Below are positions 18,128 through 27,490 of a DNA stretch of 32,534 bases, in pieces. How positions within the stretch are numbered: the first letter of the stretch is position 1; every line of letters begins with the position of its first letter. The notes under the pieces were generated by a model. The model saw nothing but the letters and a program-made list of their open reading frames with translations, was not told where the DNA came from and did not search any database. The position numbers were made by a program, and so were the translations under genes. The stretch is from Lentisphaeraceae bacterium (GTDB taxonomy: Bacteria; Verrucomicrobiota; Kiritimatiellia; RFP12; DVOR01), in assembly GCA_004555175.1 (NCBI GenBank), contig SFJE01000024.1, positions 1 to 32,534 of the forward strand, read 5' to 3'.

Positions 18128-18133
18128 AGTGTA
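18128..18133 (-). promoter_or_regulatory. putative extended -10 box of the kinase operon, leaderless
   Basis: TGC-TACACT on the minus strand, 6 nt from the ATG at 18121. Upstream of it lies the heptad array of element B. The region GCTCCTTGTGCTACACT mirrors the divergent esterase promoter at 18343-18359. Confidence 0.5.
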
Positions 18134-18142
18134 GCACAAGGA

Positions 18143-18344
18143 GCCGTTAGCTGTTAGCAGCTAGCCGTTAGCCTGTGCTCGCTTCGCGGCGTGAGGGTGG
18201 CCCTTCGGGCCGGGCAGGGCTGGGCCGGATCATCCGGAGATTCCGGAGATTCCGGAAGCGGCCCGCCAATGGGGGGCTCCCTGCCGCACCCGCCACCTGC
18301 CCAGCCGCGCCAATGGCCGCCGCTAACAGCGAACAGCTAACGGC
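18143..18344. repeat. heptad inverted-array element B
   Basis: Left array 18143-18177: GCCGTTA, GCTGTTA, GCAGCTA, GCCGTTA, GCCTGTG. Right array 18324-18344 on the opposite strand: GCCGTTA, GCTGTTC, GCTGTTA. The arrays face each other across about 145 bp that contains the second copy of the dispersed repeat. Together they fill the space between two divergent genes, each array abutting one promoter. Confidence 0.85.
18223..18277. repeat. dispersed intergenic repeat, copy 2
   Basis: Second copy of the segment at 4863-4908, with an extra GATTCCGGA unit inserted. Flanking GCGTGAGGG motifs (18189-18198) also occur at 11472-11498. Confidence 0.75.
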
Positions 18345-18353
18345 TCCTTTTGC

Positions 18354-18359
18354 TAACAT
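18354..18359 (+). promoter_or_regulatory. putative extended -10 box of the esterase gene, leaderless
   Basis: TGC-TAACAT, exactly 6 nt before the ATG at 18366; no Shine-Dalgarno sequence. Symmetric to the kinase promoter on the other side of element B. Confidence 0.45.
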
Positions 18360-18365
18360 ACCCTT

Positions 18366-19073
18366 ATGACACAAGAAGACATTTCCTTCCAAGGTTGCCG
18401 CGTGGTGCGGCTGTTGCCCGAGGGGCCGACGCGCGGGACATTGGTGTGGTTTCACGGCGGCGGGTGGATGATTGAGCTCGGCGAAGATGCCCTGGCCTGG
18501 GGGCGCGATCTGGCCGAACGCTGCGCCCTCGAGGTGCTGATGCCCGATTACCCCCTCGCCCGCGAGCACCCCTACCCCGAATCCAACGCCTGGTGCTCGG
18601 CCTTCTGGCGCCACTGCTTCCAGTCCCTCCCCGGCCCCCTCTACCTCGGCGGCGACTCCGCAGGCGCGCACCTCGCCCTCTGCGCCCTCCCGGCCGGTCG
18701 CCCCACCAAGGCCGCCTTCGTCTACCCCGTGACCACCCTCCTGCCGGTGCGCGATGCCGGCTCCTGGAAGGCCTACCACAAGCCCTGGCCCCTCTCCCCG
18801 CGCCTGATGGACTACTTCTACGACGCCTATTGCCCCAATCTCGCCGAGCGTTATGGCGCCTCCCCCCTCGAGCAGCTCGAGGCCATCCCTCCCACCCTCC
18901 TTATCACCGCCACCGACGACATCCTCGCCGATCAGCAGACCGACTTCGCCCGCCGCTTTGGCGTCCGCCAACTTCTCTACCACGGCGCGCACCACATCTT
19001 CCTCTCCCGCCCTGACGGCGCCCCCTTCCGCCAGAGAGCCCTCGATGACCTCGCCGAGTGGCTCGCGGAATAG
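18366..19073 (+). CDS. alpha/beta-hydrolase esterase of the hormone-sensitive-lipase type
   Basis: Carboxylester hydrolase of 235 residues, no signal peptide, so cytosolic. It shows the oxyanion-hole motif HGGG (FHGGGWM), the nucleophile elbow GDSAG, an acidic residue region (ATDDILAD) and the catalytic His in YHGAHHIF. These are the hallmarks of family IV (HSL) esterases. It is somewhat shorter than the typical 300-residue members because the N-terminal cap is small. The substrate is unknown. It is the only plus-strand gene after tlyA, divergent from the kinase operon and convergent with mnmE. Its TAG stop touches element C. Confidence 0.88.
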   Translation: MTQEDISFQGCRVVRLLPEGPTRGTLVWFHGGGWMIELGEDALAWGRDLAERCALEVLMPDYPLAREHPYPESNAWCSAFWRHCFQSLPGPLYLGGDSAGAHLALCALPAGRPTKAAFVYPVTTLLPVRDAGSWKAYHKPWPLSPRLMDYFYDAYCPNLAERYGASPLEQLEAIPPTLLITATDDILADQQTDFARRFGVRQLLYHGAHHIFLSRPDGAPFRQRALDDLAEWLAE

Positions 19074-19194
19074 CTGACAGCCGCTAACGCGACGGGCAAT
19101 CCAATGGCCCAATAGGTGATTTTCCACGGCTCAGACGGGCACTCCACCTCGAGCGCCAGCACTGTCCACTGTCCGCTGTCGGCTGTCCGCTATT
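19074..19194. repeat. heptad inverted-array element C
   Basis: Right array 19160-19194: CACTGTC twice, CGCTGTC, GGCTGTC, CGCTATT. The left array is short (GCTGACA, GCCGCTA at 19074-19087) and reads in the opposite orientation. The element fills the gap between two convergent genes. The mnmE stop codon (19190-19192) lies in the last right-hand unit. Confidence 0.75.
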
Positions 19195-20533
19195 TTCCCA
19201 CACAGAACCGCGAAAAGACCGTGTCCAGCAAATCCTCGCTGTAGACGCGGCCGAGGAGTTGGCCGAGGGCTTCGGCACTGCGGCGGAGGAGTTGCGCGGC
19301 CGGGACGTAGCCCAGTTCGCCGCGCGTGAGGCATCCCTGCGCCTCCAAGAGCGCAGCGTGGGCTTCGGTGACCCCCTGGAGTTGGCGCTCGTTGGCCAAG
19401 GCAGCGTGGACGGTCTCGCCCGCCGAGAGGTTGAGGGCCGAGCGCAGCAGGGCACAGACGCGCTCGCGGGCGGCGGCGGGGTCGGCCAAGGCACTGATGG
19501 GCGTGGCCTCGGGCGGGAGGGGGGCGCGGGGGGTGAGCTCGGACTTGGTGACGAGGGTGATGGCACCGGGGGGCGGAGGCACGGGGGCGGGGTCATCGGC
19601 CGCGGAGAGATAGAGCACCAGGTCGGCGCGGGCTAGCAGGTCGCGGGCGCGGGCCACGCCCTCGCGCTCGATGGCGCCGGGGGCCTCGCGCAGGCCGGCG
19701 GTGTCGGTCAGGCGCAGGGGAATGCCGTCGAGCAGGAAGCTCTCCTCGATAGCATCGCGCGTGGTGCCGGGCTCGGCGCTGACAATGGCGCGGTCGTAGC
19801 CCAGCAGGAGGTTGAGGAGGGTGGACTTGCCGGCGTTGGGCTTGCCGGCGAGGACCACGAGGGCCCCTTCGCGCACCAAACGCGCCTCGCGCCAAGTTCC
19901 GCGCAGGGCGGAGAGCTGCGCTTCCAGCCCCGAGAGACGCTCGCCGAGGGAGGCGAAGAAGTCCTCCGGCAGTTCGCCCTCCTCGAAATCAAGGGCGTGC
20001 TCGAGGTCGGCCGAGCACGCGAGCAGCGCCTCGTAGAGCGGAGCAAGGGTGGTGCCGAGGCGGCCCTGAAGGTTGGCGCGGGCGGCCCGTTCGGCGCGCG
20101 GGGTGCGGGCGGCGATGAGGTCGGCCACCGCCTCGGCTTGGGTGAGGTCGAGCCGGCCATTGAGGAAGGCGCGGCGGGTGAACTCGCCCGGGCCGGCCGG
20201 CTTCGCTCCCAGCTGCCAGAGGCGCTCGAGGACGCGGGCGGTAATAACGGGCGAACCGTGGCAACAGAGCTCGACGGTGTCCTCGCCGGTGTAGCTGTGC
20301 GGGGCGCGGAAGAAGAGGAGGAGCGCATCATCGAGCACCTCCCCGGCCTCGCCCAAGAGCTTGGCGTAGGCGAAGGTCCCCGGCGTGCGCGCGCTCGGCG
20401 GCGGCGAAAGGTGCGTGAGGGCATCGGCAATCACGTAGACCCCCGCCCCGCTCAGGCGGATGACGGCCACGCCCCCCACCCCAGGCGCCGTAGCGACCGC
20501 AGCGATCGGGACATTAGAGGAGGCTTCGGGCAT
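19190..20533 (-). CDS. mnmE: tRNA modification GTPase MnmE
   Basis: Works with MnmG to install 5-carboxymethylaminomethyl groups on wobble uridine 34. The 447-residue protein has the N-terminal tetrahydrofolate-binding domain (AVATAPGVGGVAVIRLSG), helical domain, inserted G domain (P-loop GKPNAGKS near 228-235, GTTRD, DTAGLR) and the C-terminal CVGK with the conserved Cys. Length is normal. The ATG at 20533 overlaps the 3' end of the hemC-cobA-hemD gene by 20 nt, so the two are translationally linked. The stop codon lies inside a heptad repeat unit. Confidence 0.95.
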   Translation of the reverse strand: MPEASSNVPIAAVATAPGVGGVAVIRLSGAGVYVIADALTHLSPPPSARTPGTFAYAKLLGEAGEVLDDALLLFFRAPHSYTGEDTVELCCHGSPVITARVLERLWQLGAKPAGPGEFTRRAFLNGRLDLTQAEAVADLIAARTPRAERAARANLQGRLGTTLAPLYEALLACSADLEHALDFEEGELPEDFFASLGERLSGLEAQLSALRGTWREARLVREGALVVLAGKPNAGKSTLLNLLLGYDRAIVSAEPGTTRDAIEESFLLDGIPLRLTDTAGLREAPGAIEREGVARARDLLARADLVLYLSAADDPAPVPPPPGAITLVTKSELTPRAPLPPEATPISALADPAAARERVCALLRSALNLSAGETVHAALANERQLQGVTEAHAALLEAQGCLTRGELGYVPAAQLLRRSAEALGQLLGRVYSEDLLDTVFSRFCVGK

Positions 20534-22598
20534 AGGTCAGCAGCGCTTCATCAACGGTTTGGCAGGCGGCGACGGCGCGCGGCTCAAGGCCGGCAGCGCG
20601 CAGGACCCGGGCAGTGGGTTCGCCCATACACAGGAGGTCGGGCGCCGGACCGGGCAAGGTCGCGGCCAGGGCGAGGTAGGCTTTGGCGGCGGAGGCGCTG
20701 GCCAGGAAGACCGCCTCGCACGGCGGCGGCTCCACGCCCGCCACGGGCACGGTCCGATAGAGCGGCAAATCCTTGACCTTGGCACCGCGGGCGCGGAGGG
20801 CCTCGGCCAGGGCGGGGCCGGCCTCCTCGCTGCGAATGCGCAGGATGCGCGCGCCGGTGAGGTCCTCGGGCAGAGCGGCGAGAAGGCCACGCGCGGAGAA
20901 GTCGCCCTCGGGCACGAGCGTATCGATGCGCAGGTGGGCGAGGGCCTCGGCGGTGGCCGGACCGGTGACAATCAGGCGCTTGGGCAGGTATTGGATGGGC
21001 GAGCGCATCTGCTCAAGGAGGAAGCGCGCGGCGGTGGGCGAGGTGACGACCAGGTGCGTGTAGGCCTTGCTCGGGCGAATCTTGTAGGTGGCCACGGCCT
21101 CGAAGCGGATCAGCGGCCGGAGGATGGGCGCGCCGCCGAGGTCGAGCACCGCTTCGCGCGCCTTCTCGGCCACGCTCGGGCTCCCGGTCACCCAGATGCG
21201 CCGCCCGGCCAGCGGCCCCAACGCCGGGAAGGCCCGCTCGGCAGCCGGTCCCACAATGACCAGCCCCGGGCGCGGATCAGCCGCCCGAGCCACGAGCTCG
21301 CCCACGCTCCCGCGCACAATCTCTTGGGCCGGGCCGCCGGCATCATAGACAATCGCCGCCGGGGTCTGCGGCGGATGGGCGGCCGCCACCTGCGCCAGCG
21401 CCCCCAAGGCCATAAAGTAGACCGTGGGCGTCTCTTCGCCCTGGCTGCGCGGGGTCTCGACCCGGAAACCCTTGCTCTCGCCCCGGCGCGTGAGGAGCAT
21501 GCCAGTGGCGGTGGTGGCGGCCATCAGCGCGGAGATACCCGGCCAAACGCGGAAGGGGAGGCCATCGGCGGCCAGCGCTTCCACCTCCTCGGCCAAGCGC
21601 CCGAAGAGACCGGGGTCGCCTCCCTTCAACCGCACCACGCGCTCGCCGCGGCGGACGCGCTCGCCGATGAGCCGGGTAATCTCGGGTTGGCTCATGGCGT
21701 GGGCCCCGGCGCGCTTGCCCACATAAATCCGCTCGGCGCTCAGGCCCTCGACCAGGCTCGCATCCATCAGTGCGTCGTAGATAACGCAATCGGCGTACTG
21801 CAGTTCGCGCGCCCCGGCCACGGTGCAGAGTTCGGCCGCGCCAACCCCCGCCCCGACAAAGCGCACGGCCTTGAGGTAGAGGCCGCGCAGGGCCCGCACG
21901 CGCGCGTCGTCGCACCGGAAGGTGACGGCCAGGACGCCCTGCCCGGGGGGCGGGGTGAGGTCGGCGAGCGGGATGAGTTCGGTGATGCGCTCGGCGAGGT
22001 TCAGCCGGTGGAGGGCCGCAGCGGCCACGAGAATGGCGTCATACTCCCCGCGATCGAGCTTGGCCAGGCGATCGGGGATGGCCCCGCGCAAGGGCAACAG
22101 GGCCGCGCCCGGAAAGCGCTGCCGCGCCCAGGCTTCGCGCCGGGCGGAGCTCACGCCAATGCGCAACCCCTCGGCCGCGAGGTCGACCCCGGCGCGGGCC
22201 ACCACGCAATCGCGCGGCTCTTCGCGCCAGGGGAGCCAGAACCAATCGAGCCCAGGACGCAGCCCCTCGGGGGGGAGATCCTTGGCGGAGTGGATGGCCA
22301 GGTCGAGAGAGCCGGCGAGGAGGGCGTCATCGAGGTCGCGCGTGAAGAAGTCGCCGGGGGCGGTGCGCAGGTCGGCGCGCTGATCGCGGTCGCCGGGGGA
22401 GGAGAAGGGGAGCAGCTGGAAGTCGAGCCCGGAGCTCTCGCGCAAGTGCTTCAAGGCCCCTTCGGCTTGAATGAGGCTCAGGGCGCTATCGCGCGCGCCA
22501 ACGCGGAGGGGAGCGGCCCGGAGGGCCGAGTCGACAGTCGACAGTCGACAGTCGACAGTCCGCGTTCCGCGACGGGCGGGATTGGGGAAGTCAGTCAT
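20514..22598 (-). CDS. hemC-cobA-hemD: three-part fusion: truncated HemC, uroporphyrinogen-III methyltransferase, uroporphyrinogen-III synthase
   Basis: Tetrapyrrole enzyme of 694 residues. Residues about 30-237 match domains 1 and 2 of hydroxymethylbilane synthase (RVGARDSAL; HSAKDLP with catalytic Asp107; SSARRE; LRGAIPDRL). The third domain with the cofactor-binding Cys is absent. Residues about 243-460 are SUMT/CobA (VRLKGGDPGLFGR, PGISAL, GMLLTRRG); the usual GDPEL of the first motif reads GAAEL. Residues about 465-694 are HemD (WVTGSPSVAEKAR, LVVTSPTAARFLL). GGAGG lies 4 nt before the ATG at 22598. Codons 14-24 are written by a four-unit 7-bp repeat. It follows the BioD-SirC-HemA gene. 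Confidence 0.88.
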   Translation of the reverse strand: MTDFPNPARRGTRTVDCRLSTVDSALRAAPLRVGARDSALSLIQAEGALKHLRESSGLDFQLLPFSSPGDRDQRADLRTAPGDFFTRDLDDALLAGSLDLAIHSAKDLPPEGLRPGLDWFWLPWREEPRDCVVARAGVDLAAEGLRIGVSSARREAWARQRFPGAALLPLRGAIPDRLAKLDRGEYDAILVAAAALHRLNLAERITELIPLADLTPPPGQGVLAVTFRCDDARVRALRGLYLKAVRFVGAGVGAAELCTVAGARELQYADCVIYDALMDASLVEGLSAERIYVGKRAGAHAMSQPEITRLIGERVRRGERVVRLKGGDPGLFGRLAEEVEALAADGLPFRVWPGISALMAATTATGMLLTRRGESKGFRVETPRSQGEETPTVYFMALGALAQVAAAHPPQTPAAIVYDAGGPAQEIVRGSVGELVARAADPRPGLVIVGPAAERAFPALGPLAGRRIWVTGSPSVAEKAREAVLDLGGAPILRPLIRFEAVATYKIRPSKAYTHLVVTSPTAARFLLEQMRSPIQYLPKRLIVTGPATAEALAHLRIDTLVPEGDFSARGLLAALPEDLTGARILRIRSEEAGPALAEALRARGAKVKDLPLYRTVPVAGVEPPPCEAVFLASASAAKAYLALAATLPGPAPDLLCMGEPTARVLRAAGLEPRAVAACQTVDEALLTYARSLL

Positions 22599-22752
22599 CA
22601 AGCCTCCGTCTTCTTCTCTGTACACCTAGACCAGCCATTACCTATCAATGACGCTTGATGTGCATCATCCGTCTGGGCTACCGCAATCACATCCACCAAA
22701 CGACAGCCGATCCGTCGCTTTGCGTGCTGTCCGCTGTCCGCTGTCCGCTCAC
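22530..22752. repeat. heptad inverted-array element D
   Basis: Left array 22530-22560: four exact GTCGACA units plus three bases, inside the start of the hemC-cobA-hemD gene. Right array 22726-22752: GCTGTCC three times and GCTCACG, which holds the stop codon of the upstream gene (22749-22751). The centre includes the start codon and ribosome site of hemC-cobA-hemD and a segment ATCCGTCGCTTTGCG shared with 27366-27380. Confidence 0.85.
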
Positions 22753-24734
22753 GGAGTTCTCTCCGCGTACGCCGCCTCGGCGCGGGCAAGGATGGCCTCT
22801 AGGGCGCCGGTGCGGCGGAGGTAGTCGCCGCGCAGGTCGTCAAGGTCGCGCACATTCGCGTCGCCGTGGATATTGCGAGGGGCGCCCAGGTCGTAGGCCG
22901 GGCAGGGGAGATCGGCAGCCTCAAAGAGCGCTTCGCGCACGGTAAGGGCGGCGAGGAAGCGATTGGCCCCGCGCACCGCTTCGCGCCAATCGGCCAGGGG
23001 GCGGCAATCTTCGCCGGGCAGGGGGCGGCTGTGATAGAGCACGGTCACGTCCAGCCCTTGCCGATGGGCCTGGGCAATGGCGGCCTGGCCGAGCGCGCCG
23101 GTGCCGGCGATGACGACCCGCCCCGAGGCGCCTTCGAGCGCCAACTGCTCCACCTCCACCTGCGGAATGAGCGGGGCAACGGCCGCACGGATGGCTTGGG
23201 CGCGCTCCAGGGCGGTGGCGTAGACCTGCTGCAAGGGACCGTGGGCCCAGCCGGCTGCGCGGGCGCGGTCGAGCGCGTCGCGCACTTGACCCACGATGTG
23301 GAACTCGCCAATCATCTTGGCGCGCATGCCCGCGAGGACCATCACCAGATGGTGCATCGCCTCCTCGCCGCGCAGGGCGTAGGCTTCGCGCGGGAAGTGG
23401 AGGGCGTGCTGGAGCAGACCGCTCTCGATGAGCTCGGGGGCGCACCAGGCGATGAGCTCGGTGCGGTTGCAGGTACGCAGGAAGCACCAGCCGTAGAGGC
23501 CGTTGAGGAAGGTGAGGCGCCGGGAGAGCGCCTCCTCGCTCGGGAGCGCCACCGCGCGGTCGATGCCGTGGATGAAGAGCACCCCCGGCGAGCAGCGTTG
23601 CAGACTCCGCGCCAGGGTCTCCTTGACCTCCTTGGCGGTGCGGCAGCTGCGGCCATTGGTCGAGATGGCCACCTGCACATTATCGGTCTTGAAGGAGGCC
23701 GGGACAATGAAGTCGCCCTCGACCCAATGGCCATCGGCGCAGCAACACCAGATGCCACGCTCGCGGGCGGCGGCCAGCACCGCGCGGTTGACGTGCTTAT
23801 CATCGGTGCAAGCAATGACCACCTTCGCGCCGGCTACGTCCGCCGGATCGAAGCGCCGCGCCACGCGCGTGATGCCCAGCGCGTCAAACTCCGGCAACGC
23901 CTCTGGGCAAATCACCTTGACGGCCGCACCGGCTTCCAGGAGCGAACGCGTCTTGCGCAGGCCCACGCGCCCACCGCCAACCACCACCGCGGGCTTCCCG
24001 GTCAACAGCAAGTTTGCGGGGAAGGTGGCCGCCACACCCGGCGCGGGCGCCGGCGGGGGGGACGGGGGGGCGGAGGGGAGCGGGGAGGTGGCCGCTCTGA
24101 GCTCAGTCAAAGCAGGCAGCTCCTCCCATTTGGCCTGCGGGAAGAAGCGCGCGGCGGCGGCACGGAGGTAGGCGCACGACTCGTTGTCGATGGTCAAATC
24201 CTTGCGCCCGGGATAGCGGTTGTAAATCACCTGCGTGACGGTGAGGCCGCGCGCGGCCATCGCCTCGAAGGCCAAGAGGGTGTGGCTAATGGAGCCGAGC
24301 ACCCCGCCGGTCACGAAGATGATCGGCCACCCCTGCGCGCGCACAAAGTCGATGGTAAGCAGCGTCTCGGTCAGCGGCACGGCCAGCCCCCCGGCGCCCT
24401 CCACCAGCACGATGTCGTAGCGCTTAGACATCTCCTCCACCGCGGCCACAATCCGCTCGGGCTCCACCTGCGTGCCCGCCAGGCGCGCGGCCAAATGCGG
24501 CGAGCAAGGATAAGGGAAAACCTGTGGCGCGGTCAGCCCCTGCGCATCTTCCGGCAGGGTGACGCCCATCATCGCCCGATGGCGCGCAATATCCTCCGAC
24601 GCGCCCACATTCCCGGTTTGCACCATCTTCACCGTGGCCACACGCCGCCCCTCAGCCAGCCACTGCCGCGCCAACCAACCTGTCGCAATGCTCTTTCCGG
24701 CGTCCGTATCCACGCCACTCACAAAGTAAATCAT
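22749..24734 (-). CDS. bioD-sirC-hemA: three-part fusion: dethiobiotin synthetase, precorrin-2 dehydrogenase, glutamyl-tRNA reductase
   Basis: Protein of 661 residues. Residues 1-about 215 match BioD (P-loop GVDTDAGKS, VEGAGGLAVP), which closes the ureido ring of dethiobiotin. A Pro/Ala-rich linker (about 216-236) follows. Residues 237-about 383 match SirC/Met8 precorrin-2 dehydrogenase (VVGGGRVGLRK, catalytic Asp region ACTDDKHVN, ISTNGRS). Residues 385-661 match HemA (catalytic Cys422 in RTCNRTE, GEFHIVGQV, Rossmann GTGALG, LGAPRNIHGD), without the C-terminal dimerisation domain. The ATG at 24734 is 6 nt from TGC-TATAAT and has no ribosome site. Its TGA lies in a heptad unit. Confidence 0.88.
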   Translation of the reverse strand: MIYFVSGVDTDAGKSIATGWLARQWLAEGRRVATVKMVQTGNVGASEDIARHRAMMGVTLPEDAQGLTAPQVFPYPCSPHLAARLAGTQVEPERIVAAVEEMSKRYDIVLVEGAGGLAVPLTETLLTIDFVRAQGWPIIFVTGGVLGSISHTLLAFEAMAARGLTVTQVIYNRYPGRKDLTIDNESCAYLRAAAARFFPQAKWEELPALTELRAATSPLPSAPPSPPPAPAPGVAATFPANLLLTGKPAVVVGGGRVGLRKTRSLLEAGAAVKVICPEALPEFDALGITRVARRFDPADVAGAKVVIACTDDKHVNRAVLAAARERGIWCCCADGHWVEGDFIVPASFKTDNVQVAISTNGRSCRTAKEVKETLARSLQRCSPGVLFIHGIDRAVALPSEEALSRRLTFLNGLYGWCFLRTCNRTELIAWCAPELIESGLLQHALHFPREAYALRGEEAMHHLVMVLAGMRAKMIGEFHIVGQVRDALDRARAAGWAHGPLQQVYATALERAQAIRAAVAPLIPQVEVEQLALEGASGRVVIAGTGALGQAAIAQAHRQGLDVTVLYHSRPLPGEDCRPLADWREAVRGANRFLAALTVREALFEAADLPCPAYDLGAPRNIHGDANVRDLDDLRGDYLRRTGALEAILARAEAAYAERTP

Positions 24735-24740
24735 AAGCCC

Positions 24741-24746
24741 ATTATA
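24741..24746 (-). promoter_or_regulatory. putative extended -10 box of bioD-sirC-hemA, leaderless
   Basis: TGC-TATAAT, a perfect extended -10, exactly 6 nt from the ATG at 24734. It lies within the 34-nt gap after the SNF2 gene, so the tetrapyrrole genes can be expressed independently of it. Confidence 0.6.
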
Positions 24747-24768
24747 GCACAAGCCGCTAACGGCGGGC

Positions 24769-27261
<2,493 letters not shown>

Positions 27262-27267
27262 GGGGTG

Positions 27268-27449
27268 GGCTCGCTACGCTCGCAAGCTGACAGCCGACAG
27301 CGCTGGCGCTCAATGAGGAAGGCCCGGCTGAGCCGTGAAAAACCCGCCCACGAGGCCAACGGCTTATCCGTCGCTTTGCGAACTGTCGGCGATGACATAG
27401 CTCCTTCGCTATCGCTTCGGACTTGTCCGCTGTCCGCTGTCGGCTTACC
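27268..27449. repeat. heptad inverted-array element E
   Basis: Left array GCTGACA, GCCGACA (27286-27299), preceded by GGCTCGCTACGCTCGC (27268-27283), which recurs inverted next to element A. Right array 27422-27449: CTTGTCC, GCTGTCC, GCTGTCG, GCTTACC, in opposite orientation. The centre has GACATAGCTCCTTCGC, similar to element F at 28983, and ATCCGTCGCTTTGCG, shared with element D. It fills most of the 229-nt gap between thrC and the SNF2 gene. Confidence 0.8.
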
Positions 27450-27490
27450 ACGTTATCGCCCCTCATTCCCACAGTTCCCCGGGCGGTGGC

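Noticed and set aside
22530..22560. CRISPR-like array
   Set aside because: Units are 7 bp in direct contact without spacers; no cas genes.
20460..22658. 732-codon plus-strand frame opposite hemC-cobA-hemD
   Set aside because: No recognisable motif; shadow frame caused by base composition.
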